64,000 nucleotides of DNA from Thorsellia kenyensis (GCF_042432445.1 NZ_JBHLXE010000084.1:18737-82736); one strand, 5' to 3'. Shown: positions 1 through 10,275, numbered from the stretch's first letter. Numbers and translations: made by a program. The notes: generated from the sequence alone by a model not told the origin.

Positions 1-2634
1 CGCTTTTCTTAATGTTAATCCATCGAGGTGTTTAGAAACATTAGGTTCATTTAATGCAATCTCCTTGATTTCATTTTCTGACATGTCAGCTGCTACGTTA
101 ATCTTAGCTCTAACTTTGCCATTGACTTGTAGGACAATTTCTTTGGTTGTCTCGACTAAAGCCGATTCGTCAACTTTTGGCCACGCTGCGTTATCAATTG
201 CATTAGTATGACCTAATTTTTGCCATAGTATAAAAGCAGCATGTGGCATAAATGGATTAAGCATCAAAATCATTATTGATAACGCTTCTTGCATTAATGC
301 TCTATCTTGTAAAGACTCTTGAGGTGCTTTATACAGATGATTTAAAAGCTCCATTATAGCAGCTATTGCGGTATTAAATGCTTGTCTTCTATTAATGTCA
401 TCGGTGACTTTAGCTAACGTTTTATGAATTTCCCTTCTTAAGTTTTGCTGTTCAACTGTTAATGCAGAAACATCAAGTGGATTACAAGCGCCTTTGTTGG
501 TATGTTCATAAACAAGCCTCCACACACGCTTTAGGAATCTATTAGCACCTTCAACCCCTGATTCTTGCCATTCAAGGGTCATTTCTGGTGGTGCTGCAAA
601 CATTACAAAGAGTCTGACTGTATCTGCGCCATATTTTTCTACCATCTCTTGTGGATCTATGCCGTTATTTTTTGATTTAGACATTTTACTCATGCCAGCA
701 TAAACTAACTCTTTACCTGATTTATCTTTAGCAGAAACAATTCGGCCTTTTTCATCTTTTGTCACTGAAACGTCTAAAGGCGATACCCATACTCTTTGAC
801 CTGAATCACCAACGTAATAAAACGCGTCAGCTAGAACCATACCCTGGCAAAGTAATTTTTTCGCCGGCTCATCTGAGCTAACAAGGCCTGCATCGCGGAG
901 TAACTTATGGAAAAATCTAAAATAGAGTAGGTGCATTATGGCATGTTCAATACCACCAATATATTGATCAACAGGTAACCAATAGTTTGCAGCTTTCGGA
1001 TCTAACATGCCTTTATCATATTGCGCTGAAGTATATCTCGCATAATACCATGAAGATTCCATGAAAGTATCAAAGGTGTCTGTTTCTTTTAAAGCCGGCA
1101 TACCATTAATTGTAGTTTTAGCCCAATTAGGATCTGCTTTTATTGGGCTAACAATCCCATCCATAACAACATCTTCAGGTAAAATTACAGGGAGCATGTC
1201 TTCAGGCATCGGTACTTGAGTACCATCTTCTAAAGTAGCAATAGGAATTGGAGCGCCCCAATAACGTTGTCTAGAAACACCCCAATCACGAAGTCGGTAA
1301 TTTACTTGTTTTTCTCCTTTACCTAGTTCTATTAAGCGAGTGGCAATCGCATCAAATGCTTCTTTTGAACTTAACCCATCAAAATCACCAGAGTTAAAGA
1401 GTACACCTTTATCAGTCATTGCTTTTTCACAAAGATCTGGTGGGTTATTTTCAGCATCTAAAATGACTGGGTTAATATCGAGGTTATATTTTTTTGCAAA
1501 TTCAAAATCGCGCTCATCATGAGCGGGAACAGCCATTACAGCACCAGTACCATATTCCATGAGAACGAAATTTGCTACCCAAATTGGAATTTTTTTACCT
1601 GTTATTGGATGAATTACAAAAAGACCTGTCGCCATGCCCAATTTTTCCATAGTTGCCATGTCCGCTTCAGCAACTTTGGTTGTTTTACATTCATCTAAAA
1701 ATTTTGCTAAAACAGGAGCAGATGCCGCGGCATATTTTGCTAATGGATGTCCTGCAGCTACAGCAACGTAAGTCACACCCATAAAGGTATCAGGTCTAGT
1801 TGTATAAACAGTTAATTGATTTAATTGTTTGTCGGTAATTCCATCAACATCGAATGTAATATTCACACCCTCTGAGCGGCCAATCCAATTTCTTTGCATT
1901 GTTTTAACTTGTTCAGGCCAATCATCAAGCTTATCAAGATCATTGAGTAATTCATCTGCATAATCAGTGATTTTAATAAACCATTGAGGAATTTCTTTTC
2001 TTTCAACCTGCGTATCACAACGCCAGCAATGACCTTCAATAACCTGTTCATTTGCTAAAACAGTTTGATCATGTGGGCACCAGTTAACAGCAGATGTCTT
2101 CTTATAGACTAAACCTTTTTCAAATAGTTTGGTAAAAAACCATTGCTCCCAACGGTAATAATCAGGATCGCAAGTGGCAAATTCTCTACTCCAATCATAT
2201 CCAAAACCGAGTGCTTGAAGTTGATTTTTCATATACTCAATATTTTCATATGTCCATGGAGCTGGGGCTGTATTGTTTTTAACTGCAGCACCTTCTGCCG
2301 GTAATCCAAATGCATCCCAACCAATAGGTTGGAGTACGTTTTTTCCTTGCATCCTTTGAAATCTAGAAACTACATCACCAATGGTGTAGTTACGTACGTG
2401 CCCCATGTGCAAGCGACCTGAGGGGTAGGGTAACATTGAAAGACAATAGTATTTTTCTTTTGACTCATCTTCAACGACATTAAATGTTTTATTGTTAAGC
2501 CAATATTGCTGTATATCTTTTTCTAGATAGCGATGATGGTACTCATCATTAAGAGTTTGTGTTAAGCGGTTAAAAAGCTCATTGTGAGCAAAAGCTGAAC
2601 TCGAGTTTTGAGATGATGTTTGCGTAACTGTCAC
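1..2634 (-). CDS. leuS: Leucine--tRNA ligase (3' end outside window)
   Basis: Charges tRNA(Leu) with leucine in the cytoplasm; class I synthetase with a CP1 editing domain. The reading frame is open over 878 codons without frameshift, and the last residues in the window (GLTLRKA) lie about ten residues before the usual C-terminus, so only a short tail is cut off. The HIGH signature appears as HMGH in PYPSGRLHMGHVRNY, a zinc-type CWRC lies in the editing/ZN-1 region, and KMSKS is present as KMSKSKNN. The GTG start is supported by AGAAGGA eight bases upstream; the roughly 18 extra N-terminal residues compared with E. coli LeuS are Ser/Gln-rich and may be unconserved. No adjacent partner gene is visible, since the next coding sequence upstream is past intron and IS relics. 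Confidence 0.96.
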   Translation of the reverse strand, partial: MTVTQTSSQNSSSAFAHNELFNRLTQTLNDEYHHRYLEKDIQQYWLNNKTFNVVEDESKEKYYCLSMLPYPSGRLHMGHVRNYTIGDVVSRFQRMQGKNVLQPIGWDAFGLPAEGAAVKNNTAPAPWTYENIEYMKNQLQALGFGYDWSREFATCDPDYYRWEQWFFTKLFEKGLVYKKTSAVNWCPHDQTVLANEQVIEGHCWRCDTQVERKEIPQWFIKITDYADELLNDLDKLDDWPEQVKTMQRNWIGRSEGVNITFDVDGITDKQLNQLTVYTTRPDTFMGVTYVAVAAGHPLAKYAAASAPVLAKFLDECKTTKVAEADMATMEKLGMATGLFVIHPITGKKIPIWVANFVLMEYGTGAVMAVPAHDERDFEFAKKYNLDINPVILDAENNPPDLCEKAMTDKGVLFNSGDFDGLSSKEAFDAIATRLIELGKGEKQVNYRLRDWGVSRQRYWGAPIPIATLEDGTQVPMPEDMLPVILPEDVVMDGIVSPIKADPNWAKTTINGMPALKETDTFDTFMESSWYYARYTSAQYDKGMLDPKAANYWLPVDQYIGGIEHAIMHLLYFRFFHKLLRDAGLVSSDEPAKKLLCQGMVLADAFYYVGDSGQRVWVSPLDVSVTKDEKGRIVSAKDKSGKELVYAGMSKMSKSKNNGIDPQEMVEKYGADTVRLFVMFAAPPEMTLEWQESGVEGANRFLKRVWRLVYEHTNKGACNPLDVSALTVEQQNLRREIHKTLAKVTDDINRRQAFNTAIAAIMELLNHLYKAPQESLQDRALMQEALSIMILMLNPFMPHAAFILWQKLGHTNAIDNAAWPKVDESALVETTKEIVLQVNGKVRAKINVAADMSENEIKEIALNEPNVSKHLDGLTLRKA

Positions 2635-3084
2635 AGAAAAATCCTTCTAAATAAAATATTGAGGAAACACTGAGTAAGAGTGTGTTATCGAAATAATGAT
2701 AAAACAATTATACCTTATAAGATGAATTGAATCAGCTAATAATTTCGACTATTAGTTAGTAAAGATACACATTGAAAAACGTGAAATATAGGTGCATGTG
2801 GAAATTTTGAACTCGAAAATAACACCTAAAAATCGAATTAACCTATATCTGCCTTTGCGCGCTATATTTTATAATTATTTCTTAGGTTAAAAAGGGTCAT
2901 TTTTGAACCTCGCTATTCCATATTACGCATTAAGAAATCTTTTGTTTTAGGTTGAAAAATCAACTTTTAGCTATTTTTTGTCATGCATACTTGAATGTTT
3001 AATTTAAAATCAATTGCCTACTGGTAGAATAGTGTAATTTGGTTCTATTATCGCAGTAAGCGATAGTGTGCTGTGAAGTTAGTT
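2635..3084. other. Gene-free stretch upstream of leuS
   Basis: AT-rich, about 450 bases. It should contain the leuS promoter (leftward), but no convincing -35/-10 pair stands out. No ORF, RNA or mobile element is recognisable; the right edge passes into the group II intron relic. Confidence 0.5.
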
Positions 3085-3603
3085 ATTAGGTTGCTAGGAT
3101 GCTTTACCTAAGATGGTGGTAGGCCAAACTACATCGGCTAGCAAGAGTTGGTGTTAAATCGGCTCCAACTGCGTTATGTAAGAGATATCGTTGTGAGCGT
3201 GGAGTTAAAAGGCAATGATAAATTGTCAGATGCGGAGTAATAAGCTGAATGAAAATAAACCACTGATGAAGTGTCGTTAGACATAACTGTGATGTCAAAA
3301 CTGCGTTCTCTACTACAACACACTAACAAAACTAGGCGTGACTTGCAATAACGGCTTAGTTGGCTCACCGGCATAGAAGTGGCAGGAGATTAGTACAGGC
3401 TTAGGTAAGGAACTCAGGAAGATGTTGCCCCTGATGCTAAATGAACGGCTATAAAGGTGAACCCTGAAGGCTAAATAATGATGCAGGGCGCATTGGCAGA
3501 TTGTCTTATAGTAGCGTTGAAGTCTCTGTAATGGGGATGGAGCGAAGGGGGCAACTAATCCGTTTTGATTAATTAAGCAACTTGAATTATAAGGATGATG
3601 TAG
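3085..3603 (+). ncRNA. Group II intron RNA relic (5' domains)
   Basis: Sequence immediately upstream of a broken intron-encoded maturase. The stretch around 3525-3560 (CTCTGTAATGGGGATGGAGCGAAGGGG) has the look of the sequence that precedes the LtrA-type ORF in bacterial group II introns, and 3150-3480 is less AT-rich than its surroundings, as structured intron RNA is. The 5' boundary is approximate and no domain V/VI is visible downstream, so the intron is 3'-truncated and cannot splice. Assignment rests on pattern memory and the adjacent maturase fragment. Confidence 0.5.
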
Positions 3604-3894
3604 TTGAACAAATCAAAACCCTTTTCAATTAGTAAATGGAAAGTACTAGAGGCTTGGCAACGTGTAAAAGCGAATAGAGGGTCTGCAGGCATCGATAAAG
3701 TGAGCATTGATGCCTTTGAACTAAATCTGGGGTAGAATCTATATGAAATTGGGAATCGAAGGAGCTCTGGCAACTATTTTCCACCACCTGTAAAGCGTGT
3801 TGAAATTCCAAAATCGGATGGCAAGATGCGCCCATTTGGTATTCCGGCTTATATGGACTTATTCCAATTGGTCAGAAAAATAAAAGATTTTTAA
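3604..3894 (+). pseudogene. Group II intron maturase (LtrA) fragment
   Basis: A 5' fragment of a reverse transcriptase/maturase. The frame from the TTG at 3604 reads KWKVLEAWQRVKANRGSAGID, the typical LtrA N-terminus, is interrupted by a TAG at 3733 and continues in the same frame as NLYEIGNR...YFPPPVKRVEIPK...GKMRPFGIPAYMD, the conserved RT0/RT1 region. Homology stops near 3865 and the frame stops at 3892; the remaining four fifths of the protein are absent. It is an inactive relic that shares the decay zone with the IS110 relic to its right. Confidence 0.85.
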
Positions 3895-4231
3895 CTAAAA
3901 TTGAATGCTTCCAGATATCCGGCTTCTTTGTAGGCTATTTTAGCCTGATCACAGGATGAAATTCGTACATGAGATCTTATCAGTTAGATGGCTTTATTGC
4001 TAGGGAGTCTTAGTGTAAAACAGATTTTTCTCATGTCGGTTCGATCAGTTAATCACTTTATCTTTATTATGCGCAATCTGTTGGATTGTCTTTAATATTT
4101 ACCTCTTTTCTATAGCAAAAAAATCCCTTCTTTTAATTTTATCTTAGTCGCTGAAGCCTTAGCGTGTTTTGCTTGCTAGGACTAAGGCCCCTGCAAGAGT
4201 ATCTGCTTTATCGCGCGTCATTTAGGCGGCC
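3895..4231. other. Gene-free stretch between two mobile-element relics
   Basis: No intact ORF. The minus strand has short coding-like runs, for example CDQAKIAYKEAGYLEAFNF near 3900-3960, which may be another eroded transposase, but I could not assign a family. Confidence 0.35.
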
Positions 4232-4785
4232 TCCTTAATCGTCATCGCACAGTAATACTCAGTGTTTTTATGCAAAACAGCCCACACCATCCTCGCCGTT
4301 TTTTTAGCCAAAGCGACCGCTACTACATTCATCTGCACTACCTTGGCACTACCTTGGCACTACCTTGGCACTACCATGCTGATTGATTAAAATTTCTAGT
4401 TTTTTAATGTTTTCATCTAGTTGTTCTAGTAATGCCTTTAGAACAGAAATTGCTTCTTTTAAACTGCCTGGTATTTGCGAATCTTGGGCTAATGCTTCGC
4501 TTTTGAGTTTATATACATGGGCTCTTCCTCGATTAGCATGGTATATAAATTCACTTAATAATCCTCTGGTGACATAAATACAGGCAGTACGTGCTTTTAC
4601 GTAATTTTGTCGCATTTTATGGATAGCAAGATAGCCTTGCTGTGTCTCATTTTTCATCCTAACAAATTTCATATGGGAACTACCAACTGCTTTAGAGATA
4701 GCATCGCCTTTACGCATAAAATTTTTAGAATTAATCACATAGGTATTTATTTTTTGTGGTGCTATCAATGTTAGTCGGCATGAGT
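4232..4785 (-). pseudogene. IS110/IS1111-family transposase relic
   Basis: Two separated pieces of one transposase. Piece one, 4349-4785, reads IAPQKINTYVI...SSHMKFVRMK...MRQNYVKARTACIYVTRGLLSEF and a coiled region, matching the segment after the N-terminal DEDD nuclease part of IS110-family (IS1111 branch) transposases. Piece two, 4232-4339, reads NVVAVALAKKTARMVWAVL..NTEYY, the extreme C-terminus of the same proteins. The N-terminal catalytic domain and the Transposase_20 domain between the pieces are missing; the deletion junction coincides with a three-fold 12-bp tandem repeat. The 139-residue frame is therefore a fragment and not a functional gene. Confidence 0.85.
4340..4379. repeat. 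Three-fold 12-bp tandem repeat
   Basis: The unit CTACCTTGGCAC is repeated back to back about three times at the point where the internal part of the IS110 transposase has been lost, consistent with slippage or end-joining at the deletion. Confidence 0.8.
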
Positions 4786-5009
4786 TAAATCATAATCATA
4801 CATTCGCTGCTACCGAGTATTACAAAAACTTACTATATTGACGATAAAAATGATGTCAATTTAAAAAAAATTCTATCAATGTAATTTTGTGATGATTAAT
4901 TGAATTAAATGCGGTAAAATAGCCTAGTAGTAAAACTAACGTTAAATTAAACATCGATTGACTAAAATGCAGCCTTTTATGGGTGTTTTTTTATTTACAT
5001 TGGACTCTT

Positions 5010-6236
5010 ATGTATCATCCCATCTCATTATTTGTCGCTATTCGATATATAAAAGGTCGACCTACTGACCGGTTTGCTCGTTTCGTATCATTTTTTTCAA
5101 CGATTGGCATAACTCTTGGCGTAATGGCTCTTATCGCTGTGACTAGTGTAATGAATGGGTTTGAAAAAATGCAAGAAGAAGCCCTATTACGTTTTCAGCC
5201 ACATGCATTACTTTCTTCCGTTGACGGTTCTCTCCAACTAGATAAAAATTCTCTTTCCGCAACTCCAGAATTGGATGAATTTCTCAATATCAACATCAAT
5301 AAAAAACTCATCAACCATACAGAATCAATTGTTCAATCTCAAGTTATACTTCAAAGTTCTAAGGGGATATCATCATCTTTGATGCTAGGAGTCTTACCTC
5401 AAGATTTTGAACCACTTTTTGATTATTTTGAAGGAATAGATTCAAATGTTCTTGAAGAAGGTAAATTTAATGCGGTATTAGGATACGCACTGGCACAACA
5501 ATTAAATGTTACAATAGGTGATGAAATACGAATCTTAGTCCCTAGTGTAAGTCAAATAACTCCTTTAGGTAGAATCCCTAGCCAAAGAAAATTTACTGTT
5601 GCAGGTGTCTTTTCTTCAAATAACCAGGTTGATAGTCAACAGCTCTTTGTTAATAAAGCTGATGGTGCAAAATTAATGCGTTATAAAGAAGGGCGAATAA
5701 CGGGATTAAGACTCTTTTTAAATAGTCCGCTTGAAATTGCTAAGCTAGATTCCTCTATGCTCAATGATAAATGGATTCTTTCCGACTGGAGAGAGCGTCA
5801 AGGGGAATTGTTTCAAGCAATTAAAATGGAAAAAAATATGATGGGTTTGCTCTTAAGCCTGATTATTGCGGTGGCTATATTTAATATTTTCACCTCACTA
5901 TGTCTTATTGTTTTAGAAAAGCAAAATGAAATAGCAATCTTGCAAACCTTAGGAATAAAACAAAGACAGCTACTAAGCATTTTTGTCATTCAAGGAGCTA
6001 TGAGTGGTATTTTAGGTGCACTTATTGGTGGTTTGCTCGGCATTTTACTTTGTCTTTTTATCAATGATATCCCATTAATCGCTCAATCTATAGGAAGGGA
6101 GCTCCCCATGGCATTCGATATAAAGCAGTTTATTTCTATTATACTGAGCGCTATTATATTAGCACTTTTATCCGCATTGTATCCCGCAATTAAAGCATCC
6201 AAAATTTTACCAGCGCAAGCACTCAGATATGAATAA
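5010..6236 (+). CDS. lolC: Lipoprotein-releasing ABC transporter permease LolC
   Basis: Inner-membrane subunit of LolCDE, which extracts outer-membrane lipoproteins from the inner membrane and hands them to LolA. 408 residues in the ABC-3 permease layout: a first membrane segment around FVSFFSTIGITLGVMALIAVTSVMNGF, a large periplasmic domain to about residue 270, then three membrane segments near the C-terminus. I chose the ATG at 5010 because it gives the canonical MYxPxxLFxxxRYxxGR start; the frame remains open upstream to a GTG at 4983, which would add nine residues. It leads the lolC-lolD-lolE operon, 16 bases before lolD. Downstream LolE is a clear paralogue; the assignment of C versus E follows gene order and the N-terminus. 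Confidence 0.95.
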   Translation: MYHPISLFVAIRYIKGRPTDRFARFVSFFSTIGITLGVMALIAVTSVMNGFEKMQEEALLRFQPHALLSSVDGSLQLDKNSLSATPELDEFLNININKKLINHTESIVQSQVILQSSKGISSSLMLGVLPQDFEPLFDYFEGIDSNVLEEGKFNAVLGYALAQQLNVTIGDEIRILVPSVSQITPLGRIPSQRKFTVAGVFSSNNQVDSQQLFVNKADGAKLMRYKEGRITGLRLFLNSPLEIAKLDSSMLNDKWILSDWRERQGELFQAIKMEKNMMGLLLSLIIAVAIFNIFTSLCLIVLEKQNEIAILQTLGIKQRQLLSIFVIQGAMSGILGALIGGLLGILLCLFINDIPLIAQSIGRELPMAFDIKQFISIILSAIILALLSALYPAIKASKILPAQALRYE

Positions 6237-6252
6237 TTTAAAGTAGGAACAT

Positions 6253-6984
6253 ATGTCTTCATCAAAAAATAGTGAACTTTTTAGCTGTAAAAAAATAGTT
6301 AAAACATATCATGATGGTGCACATGAAACAAAAGTGCTAAATGAAATTGATTTTTCTATGCCCCATTGTCAAATGTTGGCTATCGTTGGTAGTTCAGGCT
6401 CAGGAAAAAGTACCCTTTTACATATTTTAGGTGGACTAGATACAGTAACATCAGGTCAAATTTTATTTGATGGAGAAGATATTTCTGCTTTTAGTAATGA
6501 TAAAAGGGCAAATTTAAGAAATAAACACATTGGATTTATTTATCAATTTCATCATCTGCTCCCTGATTTTTCAGCGATTGAAAATATTGCTATGCCACTA
6601 CTTATCAGTGGTGTTTCTCCAACTATTGCACAAGAAAAAGCAAAAAAATTGCTAGACCAAGTGGGTTTAAGTCATAGAATAAAACATAGGCCAAGTGAAT
6701 TATCCGGTGGAGAGCGCCAAAGAATTGCTATCGCAAGGGCGTTAATTAATGATCCTTTAGTTGTTTTAGCAGATGAACCTACGGGTAATCTAGATAGAAC
6801 TAATGCGGACGAAATATTAAAGCTAATTAAACATATAAATGAAGAACGCAAAACAGCTTTCTTAATTGTAACTCATGACCTAGAACTAGCCGAAAAAATG
6901 GAACGTCAATTAGAAATGCGTGATGGTGTTTTGACAAAAGAGGCCTCGTTATTGAAAAAATTCTCAACTAAGGATCCATTCTAA
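6253..6984 (+). CDS. lolD: Lipoprotein-releasing ABC transporter ATPase LolD
   Basis: Cytoplasmic ATPase of LolCDE. 243 residues, usual length. Walker A is GSSGSGKST at residues 46-54, the signature LSGGERQR begins at residue 150, and Walker B VVLADEPTGNLD lies at 170-181, followed by the switch histidine in VTHD. The Q-loop reads FIYQFHHLLPDFSA, as in other LolD proteins. TAGGAAC before the ATG is a good ribosome binding site. It sits between the two permease genes and its stop codon TAA overlaps the lolE ATG by one base, which indicates translational coupling. Confidence 0.97.
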   Translation: MSSSKNSELFSCKKIVKTYHDGAHETKVLNEIDFSMPHCQMLAIVGSSGSGKSTLLHILGGLDTVTSGQILFDGEDISAFSNDKRANLRNKHIGFIYQFHHLLPDFSAIENIAMPLLISGVSPTIAQEKAKKLLDQVGLSHRIKHRPSELSGGERQRIAIARALINDPLVVLADEPTGNLDRTNADEILKLIKHINEERKTAFLIVTHDLELAEKMERQLEMRDGVLTKEASLLKKFSTKDPF

Positions 6985-8231
6985 TGTTGTCATTGCCTTT
7001 TTCTTTGGTTACTGCACTAAGGTTTAGCCGAGCAAAAAAAAGAGGTCAAATGATCTCATTAATTTCTTTTTTTTCAACTCTGGGGATTACTTTAGGTGTG
7101 GCAGTTTTAGTGATTGGTTTAAGTGCCATGAATGGATTTGAGCGAGAATTGAATAATAGAGTGCTTGCAGTAATCCCTCATGGAGAGATCAAATTAATTC
7201 AACCAGCGCAAATCTCTTTAGAAACTCTTGCAAAAAGAGTGGAAAATAACGCAGGTATAGTGGCAACAGCACCTTTTAGTTTAATGACAGGTTTAATTGA
7301 AAATGGGACAAAAATAGAAGCCATTCAAATAAAAGGGATAGAACCAACCAAAGAATTTCAAATTAGTGCATTACCAGAATATGTCACCGAAGGAGGTTGG
7401 AATCAATTATCCTTGACACCTAATAGTTTAATATTAGGATCAGCAATTGCAAATAAAATTAATGCCTCAGTGGGGGATATGGTAACTATAGTCATCCCTT
7501 CAATCAGCCCTGATAATAAATTACAACAACCAAAAAGAATTCGATTAGAAATTGTGGGTCTTATGACTTTAGGTGGCACAATTGATCAAAATTTGGCTTT
7601 AATTAATTTCCAAGATGCACTTACTTACCAAGAAGAAGGAAATTTAAATGTTGGTGTAGGAATTAAGGTCGATGACCCTTTTAAAGCTGGAACTGTAATT
7701 AAAGATGCAGCTTATAGCATTGGTACCCCTTTGCAATATGACTCTTGGGTAAGACAATACGGATACATGTATGATGATATACAGTTAATTCGAACCATTA
7801 TGTATTTTGCAATGATTCTTGTGATGTCAGTAGCTTGCTTTAATATTGTTTCTACACTTGTTGTGGCCGTAAAAGAAAAAAGTAAAGACATTGCAGTATT
7901 AAAAACGCTAGGCGCTACAGATAAGTATATTTTAACCATTTTTCTGTGGTATGGCCTGTTATCTGGTTTTATTGGGAGCGTTTTAGGTATAGTTTTCGGT
8001 GCTATTTGTGCTCTGTATTTAACTGATCTTATAAAATTACTAGAAAATATTTCTGGTGTTGATTTTTTATCCGGGGATATCTATTTTGTGGATTTTTTAC
8101 CTTCTGAATTACACTATTTAGATTTAGTTATAGTATTTACAACTTCAATTGTATTGAGTCTTTTAGCTAGTATATATCCAGCAAAACGCGCAATAAAAAT
8201 TGAACCTGCTCGAATTTTAAGTGGTATGTAG
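6984..8231 (+). CDS. lolE: Lipoprotein-releasing ABC transporter permease LolE
   Basis: Second permease of LolCDE. 415 residues; first membrane segment after RAKKRGQMISLISFFSTLGITLGVAVLVIGLSAMNGFE, a periplasmic domain, and three C-terminal membrane segments ending in LASIYPAKRAIKIEPARIL, which mirrors the C-terminus of LolC. Starts on the ATG that overlaps the lolD stop. It is a paralogue of the 5010-6236 protein, matching the enterobacterial C-D-E arrangement rather than the single-permease LolFD form. No terminator is obvious after it; a small ORF follows 43 bases later. Confidence 0.96.
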   Translation: MLSLPFSLVTALRFSRAKKRGQMISLISFFSTLGITLGVAVLVIGLSAMNGFERELNNRVLAVIPHGEIKLIQPAQISLETLAKRVENNAGIVATAPFSLMTGLIENGTKIEAIQIKGIEPTKEFQISALPEYVTEGGWNQLSLTPNSLILGSAIANKINASVGDMVTIVIPSISPDNKLQQPKRIRLEIVGLMTLGGTIDQNLALINFQDALTYQEEGNLNVGVGIKVDDPFKAGTVIKDAAYSIGTPLQYDSWVRQYGYMYDDIQLIRTIMYFAMILVMSVACFNIVSTLVVAVKEKSKDIAVLKTLGATDKYILTIFLWYGLLSGFIGSVLGIVFGAICALYLTDLIKLLENISGVDFLSGDIYFVDFLPSELHYLDLVIVFTTSIVLSLLASIYPAKRAIKIEPARILSGM

Positions 8232-8274
8232 ATTTTTTAATTAACATGAATTAACCATTGGTGAGATAACTTAT

Positions 8275-8436
8275 ATGAAAATAAAAAGACGTCCTAGCAT
8301 AAAAAATCATGGTGTATTGAAGAATAGAAAAAAGAGACTATTGCAGCAGCAAAGATATCGTTCTGTTGTCTATTTAAAATCTTCTGATTTAAGGTTTGAT
8401 TCAATTGATTGGCAATTAGTAGAAAATATCAACTAA
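8275..8436 (+). CDS. Small basic protein of unknown function
   Basis: Too short for most ORF cut-offs: 53 residues, starting MKIKRRPSIKNHG and ending WQLVENIN. The first half is very basic (KNRKKRLLQQQRYR), the second half neutral to acidic. GGTGAG lies 10 bases before the ATG, and the ORF follows lolE in the same direction with a 43-base gap. I recognise no family. The composition suggests a nucleic-acid-binding peptide, but it may be a chance ORF at the edge of a decayed region. Confidence 0.35.
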   Translation: MKIKRRPSIKNHGVLKNRKKRLLQQQRYRSVVYLKSSDLRFDSIDWQLVENIN

Positions 8437-9255
8437 TAACGCTTTGCTATATCTAAAGAGTATGGAAATATTCATTGTCATTCGAATTATTTATTCTTTA
8501 TTTCAATGAATAATGATACTTTATTATTGTTTATTTATGCAAATATGATGTAATAAAAAAATTGGCTTTTAAGTTAATACCTTTTTAGAACCATCAAATT
8601 ACATAATCAGGTAGTATAGAGTTTACTGAGGGTTTTTGGGTTTTGATATTCTTAGCAATTCCCAAAGAAAATATTTCGAAGATAAAAGACCTTTTTGGAG
8701 TTTTTAAGGTACTGATTAGTCCAAACAGAAAGAAAATTTCTTGAGATATATTATTTGATCCTTGAATTCACTAGTTAAAATCATTTTGTAATTACGAACA
8801 GAAAACATAGCGCTTGTTTTATTTAGAGCGTGAGATTTTGACATGCATCGGCGACCACATCATAATAAAAGCAATTTCAATCGTGCTTCTAAATATAAAA
8901 GCGCTATTTCTCTTATCCACTACTTTTCACTTAAAGCACTTATTTATTAAAATCTTACGTGTATATAATTTTTGTTCGCTTAATATCAATAGCTCTTAGT
9001 GATTTACAGTTAACTAAACAACAAAAAAATTAAATGACTGAAATAATATAGTAGGAGTAAATGAGCGTTGTATTTAAATCAACCCTATCTTTGCAATGAT
9101 TTTATTTCTTAAAGCCATTATATTTATATATCTTATCCAGAGCAAACGGGATAATTTTATACATTTTTAATCTCATGTTTGGATTAATGTTAAGTTGATA
9201 TTTATTATGGAATCCATCATGAATGAATCATCAACTTAATATACAACATAGATAA
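8437..9255. other. Gene-free stretch after lolE
   Basis: About 800 AT-rich bases with stops in all frames. The longest open frame (8814-8999, 61 residues, hydrophobic) has no ribosome binding site and no recognisable family. It probably contains unrecognisable gene debris leading into the ISAs1 relic. Confidence 0.45.
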
Positions 9256-10275
9256 GCTTGGTATTCAGTCACTTAAAAGCCCCTAGAAGCTATAGCGAAG
9301 CATGCCGATGCTTGCAAAGTTTTTTTCTCACTTTTTTAAATCTCTCTTCTGGTATCCCTAGTGCTGATCCTTTCCTCAATGTTCTAAATAGAATTAACCC
9401 AGTCGAATTTATTGAGTGTTTTAATTGACGGATTAAAACAATTAAGTATCACTGTAAAGATATCATTGCCATTGAGTGGAAAACTCTCTGAGATACTGTT
9501 GACAAAATGAATGGCGCTAAAGCTATACATGTTGTTAATGCTTAGTTAACCCAAAATCAACTTGGTTTAGACAAATACGTGTCAATTGACAGTCAATGAT
9601 AAATTAAATGAAATCACTACAATTCCTTAACTATTAAAAATATTAGATTTTAAAGGCGCAACGGTTATAGTAGCTGCAATAGGATGCCAACATGCTATTG
9701 TAGATCTCATTGTTTCATCAAAAGCTGACTACGTCGTGTTTCTTAATGAAAATTAAGGAAGTCAGAATTAATGTGTTCGATTATTTTTAGAAACTGAATT
9801 GTCCCAGAAAATTTCTTCCACAAGCCATGAATATTATTACAAAGTAAATAGTGAGTACGGAAGAATAGAAGAAAGGCATGTATGGATGATCGATAGTATT
9901 GAGTGGCTAAAAGAGAGACATTCAGTAGGGAAAGGAATTAATAGCATTATCATTGTCCAATCAATTCGTGAAATGAAAAATCAGCCTGAAACTAAATCTG
10001 AAGAGTTACGTTTTTACATTTTAAGCCATAAAAAAAGATGCTAGATGGATAGTTAATGCTAACAGAAAGCAATGCCTGGTAAAAAATAATCTTCATTGGC
10101 AATTAGATGTTAGCTTTAGAGAGGATGAGCTCCGTTTACGTAGTGGTCATCTAGCTGAAAACTTTTCTTTTATGAAAAAACTCACTACAAGCTTATTGAA
10201 AAATAAAAAACACTGAAAGCGAGTATTAAAATTAAAAGAATGTTTGCTTGTGCTAGGAACGAATTTTTATTAAAA
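9256..10275 (+). pseudogene. ISAs1-family transposase relic
   Basis: An almost full-length but heavily broken transposase of the ISAs1 (H-repeat associated) family. Pieces read in order and in several frames: SADPFLNVLNRINPVEFIECF (9360s), GAKAIHVVNA (9510s), NEITTIP.LLKILDFKGATVIVAAIGCQHAIVD (9610-9710), YYKVNSEYGRIEERHVWMID..EWLKERHSVGKGINSIIIV (9830-9960) and NNLHWQLDVSFREDELRLRSGHLAENF (10090-10170). These match the DGKTLR, IP.LL..LDL.GA.VT.DA.GCQ and HW.LDV.F.ED..R.R..NA..N blocks of the family. Many in-frame stops and frame changes make it non-functional. The 81-residue open frame at 9799-10044 is one of these pieces. Confidence 0.85.

Noticed and set aside
4022..4060. GGTTCGATC-like motif suggesting a tRNA T-loop
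   Set aside because: No acceptor or anticodon stem can be built around it; no tRNA was found in the window.
4349..4768. 139-residue ORF as a gene in its own right
   Set aside because: It is an internal fragment of an IS110-family transposase without catalytic residues.
8814..8999. 61-residue hydrophobic ORF
   Set aside because: No ribosome binding site, no family resemblance, composition expected of AT-rich noncoding DNA.
9799..10044. 81-residue ORF as a gene
   Set aside because: It is one piece of the broken ISAs1 transposase, continuous with homologous pieces on both sides.
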